A DNA stretch of 64,000 nt from Zerene cesonia (lineage: Eukaryota > Arthropoda > Insecta > Lepidoptera > Pieridae): contig NC_052108.1 of the NCBI RefSeq assembly GCF_012273895.1, positions 2,852,001-2,916,000 on the forward strand, in the 5' to 3' direction. Every line of letters starts with the position of its first letter. The stretch's first letter is position 1. Positions 36,285-50,530 of the stretch are shown in pieces. A model generated the notes under the pieces. The model saw only the letters and a program-made list of their open reading frames with translations, searched no databases and was not told the DNA's origin. Both the position numbers and the translations under genes were made by a program.

Positions 36285-37604
36285 ACTTACTTAAATACTC
36301 ATTTATTTGGAGGGGTCCAAAACTACATTAAGGGCTCCTGCTTGCTACACTTTATTATTATATTTTATAGCAATTAACTAAAATTATCACTAATTTGTTG
36401 TACCTTTTTGACGTATTTTGTTACTAATTTCAACGACAACAACTTATTTCTAGAAAAAAGAAATGGCGATCTAACCCAAAGACTTCAGACTCTATAATCT
36501 CGATGGCTTTAGTATACAATATTTATGGTTTTAAAATAAATTGAACTTAACGTATACGCGTAGTTTCTTATTAGTACGCAATTTCCTTCATTATTTCCAG
36601 GGTAAGATAAAAAAGAATAATTAAAAGAAGAACGATTAATGTCGTTTTTTTACACGGGACTTATTTATGTTAGGATTGACCATGTCATCATATGCTCATA
36701 TATCAATATAATATAATAAGTACGATAGCACTTATAGCAGATAGATACACGATGTTTGAAATTATTGTAGTCGTACCATAATAAAGTTTATATTTGATTT
36801 TATTTAAGGGAGTCACAGATAGCAACGTCAAGTCGACAACCATATATATAAAACTACTCTGTGTCGACAACTCTAGCACTACAGCTAGTGCGTCACGCAC
36901 TCTACATTAGACAAAGACAAAGTTACGCGAAGAAAATAGCGGCAATGTTAAGACGAATATCGCGTTAGAAGCTGATCGCGTATGCGACCTAAATTGCACT
37001 TTATTTTCTATCTCTAAAAGTCACTAAACACTTTATTTTAGTTGTATCGCGAAGTGCTGCTTCTGTTACATTTTTATTCTGTGTTATTACTTTGCTGCAT
37101 AGTAATTTTCCGCCCGCGGCTTTACTTGCGTGAATAACAAAATTTTGTATTTCATGGATATTCCAAGAATTATGACATTTTTTACGACTTGTGATTCTTA
37201 TATCTCATCAACTATTTATTTTAACTAAAATCTATACGGAAACCTTTATTTAATTTTTAAAGACCTATTCAATAATAGATACCTATTCAATGATTTTAAG
37301 GACCTACATATTATATAACGATGCCCAATTTGTAATTTACTGCTTAGTGTTAATTACATGATGCATGTAATTATTTATTGTTATAACATTACTACAAAGT
37401 TTAAACTTGTTCGTGAAAACAATCATTTTATAATTATTTACATAGTAAAATTACTATATACCTGTACCTGCCGCTTTCAATCATAGCCCTTATGGTTTTT
37501 GAAGATTTGAAAAATCAATATGTAAGTATAGGCCTGACCAAATTTTGTTCATGTGACCAATCCCGATTAAGACTAGCTAACTGTGCAGAAATAATTATAA
37601 TATT

Positions 37605-37686
37605 TTATTTTATTTTATTTATTTATTTATCTTTGGGAAACAAACAATACAATTATTCTTATAGATTCTAGACATATACAATACAC
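37605..37686 (-). repeat. LINE tail next to an assembly gap
   Basis: A (TTTTA/TTTA)n run followed by 'tctttgggaaacaaacaata' reads on the minus strand as the A-rich end of a non-LTR element. Its body would lie in the gap that begins at 37687. Confidence 0.4.
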
Positions 37687-38686
37687 NNNNNNNNNNNNNN
37701 NNNNNNNNNNNNNNNNNNNNNNNNNNNNNNNNNNNNNNNNNNNNNNNNNNNNNNNNNNNNNNNNNNNNNNNNNNNNNNNNNNNNNNNNNNNNNNNNNNNN
37801 NNNNNNNNNNNNNNNNNNNNNNNNNNNNNNNNNNNNNNNNNNNNNNNNNNNNNNNNNNNNNNNNNNNNNNNNNNNNNNNNNNNNNNNNNNNNNNNNNNNN
37901 NNNNNNNNNNNNNNNNNNNNNNNNNNNNNNNNNNNNNNNNNNNNNNNNNNNNNNNNNNNNNNNNNNNNNNNNNNNNNNNNNNNNNNNNNNNNNNNNNNNN
38001 NNNNNNNNNNNNNNNNNNNNNNNNNNNNNNNNNNNNNNNNNNNNNNNNNNNNNNNNNNNNNNNNNNNNNNNNNNNNNNNNNNNNNNNNNNNNNNNNNNNN
38101 NNNNNNNNNNNNNNNNNNNNNNNNNNNNNNNNNNNNNNNNNNNNNNNNNNNNNNNNNNNNNNNNNNNNNNNNNNNNNNNNNNNNNNNNNNNNNNNNNNNN
38201 NNNNNNNNNNNNNNNNNNNNNNNNNNNNNNNNNNNNNNNNNNNNNNNNNNNNNNNNNNNNNNNNNNNNNNNNNNNNNNNNNNNNNNNNNNNNNNNNNNNN
38301 NNNNNNNNNNNNNNNNNNNNNNNNNNNNNNNNNNNNNNNNNNNNNNNNNNNNNNNNNNNNNNNNNNNNNNNNNNNNNNNNNNNNNNNNNNNNNNNNNNNN
38401 NNNNNNNNNNNNNNNNNNNNNNNNNNNNNNNNNNNNNNNNNNNNNNNNNNNNNNNNNNNNNNNNNNNNNNNNNNNNNNNNNNNNNNNNNNNNNNNNNNNN
38501 NNNNNNNNNNNNNNNNNNNNNNNNNNNNNNNNNNNNNNNNNNNNNNNNNNNNNNNNNNNNNNNNNNNNNNNNNNNNNNNNNNNNNNNNNNNNNNNNNNNN
38601 NNNNNNNNNNNNNNNNNNNNNNNNNNNNNNNNNNNNNNNNNNNNNNNNNNNNNNNNNNNNNNNNNNNNNNNNNNNNNNNNNNNNNN
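37687..38686. other. Assembly gap (1000 N)
   Basis: Placeholder gap, probably caused by the repeat that begins on its left side. Confidence 0.99.
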
Positions 38687-39339
38687 CTAACACCTCAGTC
38701 ATAACATCAAACTGCAAACGGCAATGTGGGAAATAACAGCAGTAAACTCGATATATTTTAGAGTATATCGATATATTCGAGTATCTCGATATATTTTAGA
38801 TATAATATAAACATAAGTGAACTTCCTAATTATGGATTAGGTTAGTAGTAGTAGGTTATTCTCAATAGTCCTGAAGAGAGATAAATTTGCAAAAAATATT
38901 TGATTAATTAGTAGAAAGATTTAATGGCCGTTAACCTTTTAGTAATTAATATAATATTTAATAAATATTATTCACTTTATGGTTTAATGACGTACTGCAT
39001 ACATTTAGGTGATAGAAATGTCGGTGACATCTTTGCAAAAAATTTCGAATTGTGGTAGTATGAAAGTAGTAATAGTCAGATAGGTATCTAAACTGATTAT
39101 CAAGTAACTCCTAAAATAACGCAAAAATTATAAAAAAATCTAGTACATTCATGCATTAAAAACGTACGTAGCTACAACCTTAAGTTAATTAAAAATAGAA
39201 GCTATGGGAACACAGGGAAAACAATATAATATATAAGTGATTTTTTTATTAAACATGTATTATAGAATTCTTAAACCATTACCTTGGGAATAATAGTAGA
39301 TGATACGCAATTACTGGGTCATTATACCTACCGGACACG

Positions 39340-39440
39340 AGAATTTCGATCGCATCGCAGCCGGCGCAGCATCAGTGTCCATACATTTCAAAGGCCGGAA
39401 CGCACGCGCCGCGGTCGGTAACGCAACCGTTCACGTGAAA
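39340..39440 (+). promoter_or_regulatory. Predicted promoter of the gene starting at 39573
   Basis: A GC-rich island (39350-39430) in AT-rich DNA carries an arthropod initiator TCAGT at 39372-39376. It lies about 200 nt before the ATG. No TATA box is visible 30 bp upstream. Confidence 0.4.
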
Positions 39441-39572
39441 ATGAAATCGCAATTCTAAATTTGAATTAAATTTTTTTCTTCGCCCTTGATTTGAAATTCT
39501 ACGCATATACACCCTAACGAATAATTTAGATTTTTAAAACTTTGTTTCTATTTTTTTTATCGTGAATCAAAA

Positions 39573-39669
39573 ATGAAGTTTTTCCTACACAACGTTCCCA
39601 GTGTTTTCTTAATGTCGCTTGTGCTACTGGCCAACGCACAAAAATCTTCAAATAATCTTCGTGACGTCG
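39573..39669 (+). CDS. First coding exon of a secreted or membrane protein (partial)
   Basis: The exon starts in an insect-like context, ATCAAAAATG. It encodes 32 residues with a textbook signal peptide: MKFF start, hydrophobic core VFLMSLVLL, likely cleavage after LANA. QKSSNNLRDV follows. It ends in phase 1 at GTCG|GTGAGT, a strong donor. A GC-rich promoter-like island lies 200 bp upstream. No later plus-strand exon was recognised in the remaining 24 kb, so the first intron is very long or continues past the window. The protein family cannot be told from 32 residues; secreted peptides and single-pass receptors both fit. Confidence 0.55.
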
Positions 39670-39877
39670 GTGAGTATTTTCTATAAGCGTATACATTATT
39701 AAATAATGCATCAACTATCTTAAAAACACTCAATAATTTTATTGACCGTTTATCATAATTTATATATTGTATTTTACCTTTTATTGAATAAGCACGTAGA
39801 TTAAACAAACACCTTTATTTGATATATATTAAGAAACTATGTAGTCCCACAAGTATATATACAAGAATATTGCATTG

Positions 39878-40090
39878 TATTTATTTATTTATTTAATGCT
39901 TAGTTGCATACACAAAAGATAGAGAAATACAAAAGAAAAACCTACAAAAAAAGAAAAACATGTACGAATGACAAGTAAAGCGATCTCTTCCATATACACC
40001 ACCATATGCATTGCGTAGGGAGATATATTAAAAAGAGGTTATTATTGTATGTGTAAATTTAAAAAGGAGCTCTTACACTTCAGAGATAGA
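39878..40090 (-). repeat. LINE 3' end next to a 101-N gap
   Basis: A (TTTA)n run, then on the plus strand 'agtaaagcgatctcttcca', the reverse of the GGTAGAGATCGCTTT motif seen at 779-901. It lies in the first intron of the signal-peptide gene. Confidence 0.45.
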
Positions 40091-40191
40091 NNNNNNNNNN
40101 NNNNNNNNNNNNNNNNNNNNNNNNNNNNNNNNNNNNNNNNNNNNNNNNNNNNNNNNNNNNNNNNNNNNNNNNNNNNNNNNNNNNNNNNNNN
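40091..40191. other. Assembly gap (101 N)
   Basis: A short, probably sized gap in repeat sequence. Confidence 0.99.
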
Positions 40192-43100
40192 TGTAGGTAT
40201 GTACTATGTATATCAAATACTAGGTAATCGAATGAAAATTAAATGTGAATCAATTTGAATGTCATCAACATTTCAAAATAACCGTCTTCAAAGATATATA
40301 CGCATACGCACACTTTAGCTCTTTACTTTTTTAGACAATTTAGTCTTAATCGAACTATACTTTTGTAGGTATCAAACTAAACACTTAATACAACCTGTTT
40401 AATATTCTGTTTGGAATGTCCTATAATGATATTTAATTGAATATTTTTTGTGCCAATAAATTTTATTCATAGTGCCTCATTAATATGCGAAAATACAATA
40501 TTAAATCAAGAAGTAACTTTTTCTACAAATTTAAATATGTACATGTTAGGCAATTATTATCCTTGGCATAATTGGCTCATCTTTTTTTCTGAATATTCAA
40601 ATTGTTGATCTATATTATCAAGACTGTTTATTTTCACTTTTATGCAAAATAATTTATATTAGTACGTCTTTTCAAATAAACATACTTCGGCATTGAAGAT
40701 AAAAACAACCTAGAAAGAAATTGAACACTAGTGTTTTTAACAAAGCACACGTTATTAAATACACTAGTATTTAAGTAGTAGGTGTGCTCCTACATAAAAT
40801 AAATTACTTACATATCAATAATTTATTTTATGTTTTACATACCAATTCAACCAAAATTTCGAATTTCGAATAAAATGCAATAAGAAGATGGTCAGCAGGA
40901 AGTTCGTTACTGAATAAATGACTATAAGCAATTACCTTATCAGCAGTTATAAGTGTATGGGATTCTTTGATATGCTAAAGCAGGTGTTCACAACGTTTAT
41001 CGGTCGATATAAAATAAACTCTCAGCCAAATTATGTAACGATTGGCCGTGATTATGCACAGCTAAGTTTTCGGTTCGCCTCCGTTATACGACTTTTACTT
41101 TTAGTGACACAACTAAGTGTGATTTCTCTCTCGCAAACCAGCTAATAAGTATAGTAATATTATATTTTTATACATTCATAATGTCTAAAATATGTTCACA
41201 CGAATAATCGTATGAAGTAAAAGTTATTTACGTCAAGGAAGGTTTTCATTGTAAAATACCTTTTTAATACATGCTTATATACCTACGTATATTTGTGACT
41301 ACTAAAACACAAAATATATTAAATAAAATCGAGAAAAGTGCGAGTTGGAGTACCAACAATTAGTTATGCACAAGCACAATAAATTGCAACTTCAAAAACA
41401 TTGGTCACTTCTCACATCCAATTTATCACCTTGCCAACTGTTGCTTAACCTCGATTTTCAATCATTTGTTTTTGTAGCAGCAACAGAAATACATCATCTA
41501 TGTATATTTTAACCTTCTGCCTAGACGGAATGATAGACAGACAGATAGATAGACTGTTGGTCAAGTAAGTCTTCGTACTCTACACCCGTTTTACTAAAAA
41601 TTATAATCAATGCTGTTATTATACACCTACCTATATCAGTAAAGCCCGAGAGAACGCAGCTGTTACAGGTAAAATTATTTGAATTCGTTATTTGCTATAT
41701 TTATTTTTAAGTGTATTAATGAAATGCACAAACACATCTGTATAGATTTGAATATAAGCTTTTTTTAAATAGCTTATCATTTACTTATTTGCTAAGTAGG
41801 TACTTTTCTAAATGCTCGTAAGACAATACACATGACCAATAAACGCTACGCTCTTTGTCTATCTAAAAATTAGAATTATATATTGTTACAATTCTAAGAG
41901 GCATTTAACGATGTATGATTCCCGTGTCCATTTGAATATAAATACTCATTCAGTAAGATAAGTTATAAGTTTGTGTTTTACGTTCAATTTTATTGGAACG
42001 TAACGTGTACGGAGTATAAAAATTGTAACGTTATGTCATCGACGCTTAAAAATACGGTTAGCAAAAACTCGAGCAAACCGTGATCCAAATGCCTTTTATG
42101 GTTGCACCGGTTGGTTAAAAAAGTTTGTACATACTGCACTTAGAGAAGTATCGTTTTACAACCATTAACACGTTAAGAAACATTTAATAATGGTTTGAAA
42201 TAACACTAAATGGTTCCTGTATTTGAGTTGGCTTTTCTCATTGATTCGAACATATTTTTAGTGTCTTATACGTACTAAATTAGTCAACCTAAAAATTTCA
42301 ACTATTAATTTCCTGTTAGCATTGTCAAGGGCTGATTTTTGTTCATTAACTAAAATATAATAGATAGGTACCATATATACTATAGATACTAAAAACAATA
42401 ACAACAAGGGCTTATAAATTGAAATGGCGGAGCTATCAGGGTACAAACTTTAAAACAAGAAAACCTTCTTGGCTACGAATTTAATTCCTGCTTTTCTTAA
42501 GAACATGGTTAACAAACATGCCACTTTAAACAAAATTACAAAGCTTGCTTGTATTTTTGGCATGATGACAAGGACAATAAAATAAAAGGATATTAACTAC
42601 TTCATTTTTACCTATTGGGTTTACCGAATATGTAAACTTCAAGAACGCGGCATTTTTTTCGCTTTTTGGCACTTTTATTTATCTACCTATAAAATATATT
42701 TGACCTTTAAATAGTGATTATAAAGAAGTCTTCTGTTGTAGAAATATTTTTATGTTTTTTCGGCGATGTAAAGCTTGCTAAGTTAATGTTTATTATATAA
42801 TATTTATTAGACCCCTAACGATTTTTATTAAAATACACGTTCTTTATCACATGTGAAGAAAAATAAAGTTTTGTTAATTGAACATAAAACGTGTCCATAT
42901 TGTGTCATCGATAGACCGACCTCTCTTTTTTATTATTTTGTTTTCTTTTATTTGTCCGACATCCTAATAAATATCGCATTCCAATGTTTTTAATTTCAAA
43001 TTACCTAACGTTGCTAGCTAGTATGAATCGTTCTAAACTATAAAACTTTTATTTACGACAGATTTAATTATTTTAGCTTTGTCATACCTACGTATAACAA

Positions 43101-44258
43101 GAGGTTTTAATTGTTACTTTATAATTGATGTGTTAAAAACTATTTGTTACTAAGTATATGTGTTTTTTAGTAATGATGCTATGTTAATTTTAGCAGACAA
43201 AAATGTGAAGGATATAAATGATTTTCAATTTGGAATGTAACTTTTAACGATTTAAGAAAAAGTATACAGTTCTTTTTAATTTGTATGTTGAAGCAATGCA
43301 TTAATATTTTAACCGTATACACTAAATGTTAATACTTTAATAGTAATAAAATAAACATTATCTACACGATAGAATCAGACCGTAACGGTAGAACGTAGGC
43401 TGACTTGTGAACATTATTTAATTGAGATACAGAGCCTGAATACCAGGTCATTGCCATCTTTTATTGGGTAAGATCTTAGAACTATTAAGCTCATCACGAC
43501 ACCACTACTCTACATTATACTACTTTATAATCCTGAGTGCACACAATTGCATAAATTTTAAGTTTGTACACGCAGCTTATAGAAGGTTCCAGTTCAATTG
43601 ATTTTAATAAAGTAAACAATAGTGAAACCGTAATGCATCGTGCATTCGTGACAAAACAAAAAAAGCTGGTATGTAAACCATTCAATGTCTTGATTGACGT
43701 ATTGAAACGGTAAAAGTGAGGCTGTTTTTATTTGTAAATATGTAATAATTTTAATTATATTTTGCTTCTTATTTTAAAAAATAGTTACATTTAAGAATTG
43801 TATTGTATTCAGCAAAACTTATAGTATTTTGAATTAATTATTTAAAAGCATTTTTATATTAAAATTGTATGGTATTTTGTATATAATTACATAGGTACAA
43901 GCGGTTACAACGGGTAATTTAAAATAGCTTATTATTCAATAATATGCTAACAAGTTATTGGTGATGATAATAATGATTAATTAATTACTCACATTTTGTA
44001 GGTACTATTTACGTATATTTTATGTATTTAATTTGTTATCAATATATAGTGTCTACCTACTTGAAGTTAAAAAAATATTAACAGTGTATACTAAGCACAG
44101 GAATACCAATACCAGATGTTTATCTCAATTAGTTTTGGATGCAAAGAGGGCTTCCGTTTTATATCACTTCATCAATATAATTTTGCAATTATTATGTCAT
44201 ACATAGTATTTTGTTATCTGTGGTCAAACCTACCTTTACATTACTTCATAAATATAGT

Positions 44259-44306
44259 AGGCGCCTGTCCCTGCAGTGGGAACATTTATAGGCTGATGAT
44301 GATAAA
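44259..44306 (+). repeat. LINE 3' tail
   Basis: 'ggcgcctgtccctgcagtgg' followed by gaacatttataggctgatga repeats: the plus-strand form of the tail also seen at 8583-8671. Confidence 0.6.
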
Positions 44307-44452
44307 TTAAGTCATTAGAGATTCATATATTTATTTGTATCCTTGATAAATGGTTAGACATCGGTAATCGTTAGCTAATCTCAATTAATATTTACATTAA
44401 TCGACTAATTCAACCAAGTACTTTACCGTATTCATTGTAGTGTTATTCATAA

Positions 44453-44656
44453 CTAGCTGTGTCCCGCGGTTTCACCCGCGTTAGTCCGTAGCCCGTAGGA
44501 ATATCGGGATAAAAATATGTTATTCTAGTTGTTCATCTATCTACGTACCAAATTTCATTGCAATCGGTTCAGTGGTTTTTGCGTGAAAGGGTAACAAATA
44601 TACACATACACATACATCCATCCTCACATACTTTCGCATTTATAATATTAGTAGGA
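44453..44656 (-). mobile_element. Complete short Helitron (TCCTACTAATATTA family)
   Basis: On the minus strand it starts 'TCCTACTAATATTATAAATG' next to a host A. It ends with an inverted CGCGGGTGAAACCGCG hairpin and CTAG next to a host T. The length is 204 bp, with no coding. It is the best copy of the family also seen at 54448, 55588, 61187, 63541 and 63845. Confidence 0.7.
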
Positions 44657-45429
44657 TAGGATAGGATAAGTATTAATCTTTACACGTCATGTCCATATAA
44701 CATTACCTCTAATCACATATATACTCGTAGTACTTACCTCTATTATGACTAGTCTCTTAAATATAATGAAGAGCTGTAAATGAATCCTAGCAATTATTAC
44801 TATTTGTCGCAAATACCTACGCAATAGCTATAAATATCATAAAGGGCACGGAACGTCCAAATATTTAGTGAAACATAAACAGTAATAATACCTCTAGTAT
44901 GTTCTCTCATTTTATATTATGAGTTCATTGTTCAATCCATCTTCATCAAGATTACGCGATTTTATAACAAAGTCAAGTTTTATGTGATACTATGTATTTC
45001 TTATTTGATTGTTTTGCTAAGGACCATTTAAGGACATATTTTTATAGACATTAAAGTGTAGATAACAAATTATATAAAAAGGAAGCTTTAAAAGCTTTAG
45101 CTTAGAGAGAAACGACATTTATTTTTGTCTAAAATTTAATTTCATTTTTGCATATAAAAAGCATAAAAATCGAACATTAGTACCTATCACATTTACATGA
45201 AAATCCCAACATTATCTCTTTTTATAACCGACACGTTTTATTATTAAAGGCTGATTTAAACGAGGCGTTTTTCTCTTATTACGTATTGAAATTAAGATTA
45301 ATAAATGTTGAGGTGTTAGCTTGATTCTAATAACTTATTTATTTTCCTTAAATAACCACTGGGTACATTCCAATAGTAATATCATTGTTAAGATTTACAT
45401 ATTAGTTATAATTCAGCTAGAGTTTGTTC

Positions 45430-45565
45430 GTTTATTAGAACGCGCTTATCTCAGGAACTACAGGAACGATTTCTAAAATTCTTTCACGGTTGTTTTTGCA
45501 CGTGATCCCTTAGAACTATACGCTATATAATATGTACCACGGGCGATGCCTGGGTGGACCGCTAG
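45430..45565 (+). mobile_element. Helitron-like element, left end unclear
   Basis: It ends 'gggtggaccgCTAG' followed by T, after 'taccacgggcgatgcc'. The left part includes 'gcgcttatctcaggaactac', a phrase frequent in lepidopteran short repeats. No clear TC start. Confidence 0.45.
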
Positions 45566-46657
45566 TGGAGTATATTATACATAATACGTGAACGTAGATA
45601 TTAGATTGGTATGGAACAATAAAACAATTTATGCCTTAAATCAACAGCTAATGACCACTAAATATGTTAACGGTACCTAGAAGGCAAATGGAATTTCAAG
45701 TCGGAATTCAAAATTGCTTGAAATAATAATATATGCGTAAATATATAAACTAATAAATAAAAAGTGATATGTATTTGTTTCATAACAACTTTATTTCCTA
45801 GATGCTTACTATTTTCACAAAATTTATTTATGTATCTATTGTATCTATAGTTTTAGGAACAATTTTAGTAAGGTTGAAACGGGTTCGGAAAGAGTTTGTA
45901 GGACAACAAATTGATAATACTTTATCTTATAACAATGGTGTAAGCCGTAAGGTCCAATAAATGTATTTAGTAAGAGTCGTTTTCCTAGAAACAAAACGCT
46001 TCGTTTATATTACACCCTTACATCGAAAGTTATGTAATTATCATAAACATATTAATTTGTTATGTCTAATATCCTGAATCAATATGTGAAACATAGGTTT
46101 TAATAAACAGGTTTCATGCTCAGATATTTTTTTCAATAGAGGGAAAGAATGTAGTATATTCGGTAGCTTCATATTAATCATGACACTTTTATTGAAAATT
46201 AAATAATAAATGCGTATACCTGCTTAAAAATCACTTTTGTGTATTCATGGTACAACGAGTCAAGATAAATGTCAATGAACTTATAACTCTTAAAATGCCT
46301 TATTTTTCGTTTATAAAACACGCGGTTTCAATTATCCAAATTATATATGATAAATATTTCACTTTATGATATATCACATCACCACAAATAAGTTTAAAAA
46401 CATGAATACAAAACAGCACACGTGATGAGTGAAAGCAATTTCGCACGTTGGATAAAATTACAAAAACAAATATAACTAACGTTATAAAATCAATGTCAAT
46501 GAATATCACTGATGCTTTTACTATTCCGCAAAATTTCTTGGATCCGAGGTTTTATAAGGTGATAAATAATTGGCTAGTTATTCGTTCAACGGCAAAATGG
46601 CGGCATACAAAGAGTGGATTAATATACATCGACATGTATAATATAGTATATTATGTG

Positions 46658-46679
46658 GCGGGAACGAGAGAGTTCCCGC
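46658..46679. repeat. GC-rich 8-bp hairpin
   Basis: GCGGGAAC (46658-46665) and GTTCCCGC (46672-46679) pair perfectly around a 6-nt loop, gagaga, in AT-rich surroundings. No CTRR end follows, so it is not a Helitron end. Function unknown. Confidence 0.6.
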
Positions 46680-49600
46680 GTAAACAATATTTTTGGACAA
46701 AGGCATTTTTGTAGACAGCCAAACATTTTTATAAATTATTACATAATTACCACTTATCTTAAAAAAATAAGATTATTGTGTATGTGCCATTTAATCTCAT
46801 CTCCGTCTTACCTCCTATTTTTTTTCATAAATGACCTTAACATTTACATCAGTGTTTTAATAATCAGTCATAAGATGATTGATTTGTTATATGGAAATAT
46901 TTAAAAGTTATAATATCATTTCATATATTTTAATTTAAAATAGGTATTCTTAATGTTTATATTTTTGTAAATATACTGTGCACTTTTTTTAAATATATCG
47001 TAAGGATAATCATGTATAGTGTATATACGATACTCGAGGAAAATTGTTTTTAGTCTAATATCTGCTGACCAACCACTGCGTTTCAACTTCGCTCCCGCTG
47101 CTAGATGGCCCATTCAAACCAATCCAAAACAAAATGAATTAGGAATCGAAACCGCATAGAAATTCACGCTTATCTGGATAAGCATATGTAGCATTCAAAT
47201 GAGATTGCGTTGTTTAATTATCCAAAATAACTTAATTCTATTCTATCAATATTAATTACATTAATATTGAAAATTCTGTGCGAAGGTCTCATAATCCATG
47301 AAAAAAAGTATTCAAAGTAAGACAATTGAGCTTCAGCTTCCAAACTGTACTATTTCAACACACCTATAGAATCATGTAACCTCAATCGAAATTTCGATTC
47401 ATTCCACATAACCAAGTACTAAGCACTTATAAAGTCCGAATTTGGAGAGTCGGACTTGATAGAACGGTATCAATTATACTACTAGATTTGATCAGACACG
47501 ACTACTTATAGCTAATATATGCTCGTGTTTTCGAACTAGAATTTTAGTTAGAAAAACATAAGTATGCATTAGTATTGATTATCTAGAATCCATTTATGTT
47601 TATAAGGACAAAACTAGACTCATGATTGTAATAAAAAATTCATTCGAGTTTAATATGAGCCATAAGGTCAAGTATAAACTCGTAGTTATCGAAATTGGCG
47701 CTATTTTGAAATTTTATGTATAAAAACTACTCAAATGTATAATCGTTTTTTATGTATCTACTAACAGCTAATAAAAGAATGAATAAGTTATCGTTTAGCA
47801 TCACATCGAAGACTATAAATTAATGATACCCAAATTTTAACACTTTGTCGATATGTTAATGTTAGATATCGTGCAGAAGTCGTAAACTAAACTGAGCATA
47901 TGTCGACATGCTTTACTTTTTAGAGATCGGATCGAATGTTCGTATAATTGGGACCAATTCAATAATGTTGACCTACCGCGTTTTTAACCTAGGTGTATAT
48001 TTAAGTTGAAAAGGTTAGCGTCTTAAAGTATATGTTTGTATTATTATATTAGATTTGTAATAAATGTGTTTTTTATTTAAAACAGGAATGATTCTAACCT
48101 GCATAATACATACATTTTACTCCAATAATATATTATTGGACAAATATTATTGCAGTTCATGATATGTAGGCTTTGTTCGAAGGACTTTTATTATTTCCGG
48201 GTCGAAAACATACCTAAGTTAACTTGACAGAATTTTTAGTTGCGTTTATAAATCTTAAGTTATAATTATAACAAATATTAATGAACATTTTGTTTGATAG
48301 TAATCTTCACACTGAGGAACCTTTGCATCATGCAAGTGAGTCTCCGACATGGCATACATACATTCCGTCCGGAATTGTAGGAAGGAAGAAAAGGTGATAT
48401 AGCTAGGAATCCTTGCTTCCGACTTTCTCGCTTTAGATAAAGACAAAATCCTTCTTTGCCCACGTTATGTGTTCATATATGCCATAAACCATCCAGCCGG
48501 CGTACACTTATAATATAGAAGTTGAGTATATAGGTGTGAACGGCGTCCTTAAAATAAATTATTCCAAATTTATTTTTCGGTGCAACTTTATTTTGTATGC
48601 AATGTGTAAAATAGTCGTGTAAAATACCCTTTTTAAAATACATTAATGTGATATATTTTAAGGTAAGCAATATTTAAATTAACTTTTCTGACAAAGTTAA
48701 AATCATCGCGATGCTTACTAATTATAGGTAAGATATATTCATAAAGTTAATGTATAAATTGCGTCTAGAACAATCCAATACTGTGAATCGTCTAGAATTG
48801 ATGCAATACTGCACAAATGTCAAATATGACAATTTCCACAGACTATAAGTAATTAAATGATGAAGAGCAAACCTTGATTATCCGTGAGAAGGTTACCTAT
48901 GACCTGACTTAGAACTTAGAGATCATAAAGTTTTATGATCAACAATTTAATAATGAACATTCTCTAAATCACTACTTTAATGGCATATTTTATTGGTTAA
49001 TAATAATATAAAGTGACACTTCTGTTATAATATTATAACTTGCAGCACATTATAGCAACACTGAAAGTTGAATGACATGAATTAGTAAATATTCTTAATT
49101 GTTTTTTTAGACATTTTGTATTTGGAAAAATATGCTCTTTTATAACAAAAGAAGCTGCATCGAATTCCTTCATGAGATGTTAATAACATTACTTTGAAAT
49201 TATGACTGATGCGCTTTGAATTGCTTTATAAAATTAACTTTGAAATAACATGACCATCAAATTACATACTAGGCCACCGCTAAATGTATGATAGCTAAGG
49301 CCAAAGCTTTAACTGATTTATTATCATTATGAAGTACCAGCTACCTATCAGCTAAATTTTAAGCATGTTACATTTTATTAAATTTTATAACTTCTTCTGT
49401 ATTTCTTAACGAATCAATTATCATATATTTTGGAGATGGCCTTTTAGAGATTTGTATTCTATTCTTAAAATAAAATAAAATATAGACTCTGTTACAAAGA
49501 AATAATATAGCTATCTGGTGATAGATTTCAAATCGGTAGTTTCGGAGCCTATTAAATGCGGACAAACAAATAATTAAATCTTTCTTATGTAAATATGTCG

Positions 49601-50530
49601 AGTCTAATTTTTTCTTTATACTTTGATGTTAATGTAGACTATAAATCTTTACTTCAAAATTTTATACTTCAAGCGATTGAGTGATCTGTAATCATATAGT
49701 TTGTTATCGTGTAAGAAGTGTTGAAACCGCGAGGTAGCTAGTCAGATAAATTCCTATTTGAAATATGTATTACAAAATGATGCTTCAATAAATTCACAAT
49801 ACAGGCTTTATAGATAAGAGGCATATAATATAGGTAAAATGTATTTAAGATCAGTAACTTCAAAATAATTTCAATTATTTGACGTTTGACAGTGAGGTTA
49901 TTGGTTGTTTATTAAATTAATTATTAATTTACAAGTTATATTAGTTGAAATAAATTTTCGAATCTAAAAGCAATTTGCAATTCGTTTTAAATAAATTTCC
50001 ATATACAAAACGATCGTGTAAACAGATATAGGCCATTGCGTGCATAGAACTGAAGATTTGTGTGGAGATAAACCACTATTTGGTAAACAAATGGTTGAGA
50101 AAAGGTATATTGATCAGTTAAATGAAATGTTTTTGTAATAAACTAGATCGAAAATGCATTTTACACAATTCCATCTGTATTTTATCCCGAAAAGCACTTA
50201 TATTACATATATATAAGCACTATTTAATGATAATATACATATTATTACACAAAACCGAATAAACAATAAGTAGGTGAATGTAATCCTTTTCTAAGATATA
50301 CCTATTTTTAATCAAAAATATACTTCAAAAGCAATAAACGTAAATAATATTTATTCTCATGTAAATCTACTGTCCATAGTGATAGCTTTACGAAACATAT
50401 GATATAAACTCTTTGTCTAAAATACCTTTCTATCAACCAAACAGTCACTTCTTGGAAAATGTCGTCATTGATTTCATAAATCATTAAATCAGGAGTTGTA
50501 ACAAGGAAGAATGTTCCATTTCGATCTCAC

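Larger units (their letters stand above)
36285..39340. other. Intergenic stretch between RPRD1 and the 39.4-kb promoter
   Basis: RPRD1 and the gene starting at 39573 are divergent, so this stretch should hold both promoters. A TATATAAAA box at about 36845 on the plus strand has no gene attached. A Helitron- or LINE-like scrap ('ccgcccgcggctttacttgc') lies at 37110-37130. Confidence 0.4.
40192..50530. other. Presumed long first intron or intergenic DNA
   Basis: Ten kilobases of AT-rich sequence without a convincing exon. It holds a LINE tail (44259-44306), Helitron-like elements (44453-44656, 45430-45565) and a GC-rich hairpin (46658-46679). If the gene at 39573 continues to the right, this is its first intron. 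Confidence 0.4.

Noticed and set aside
36845..36853. TATATAAAA as a promoter
   Set aside because: No initiator or gene downstream; TATA-like words are frequent in AT-rich DNA.
48255..48463. Two overlapping minus-strand open frames
   Set aside because: Two frames open over the same bases, neither with coding signature or splice context.
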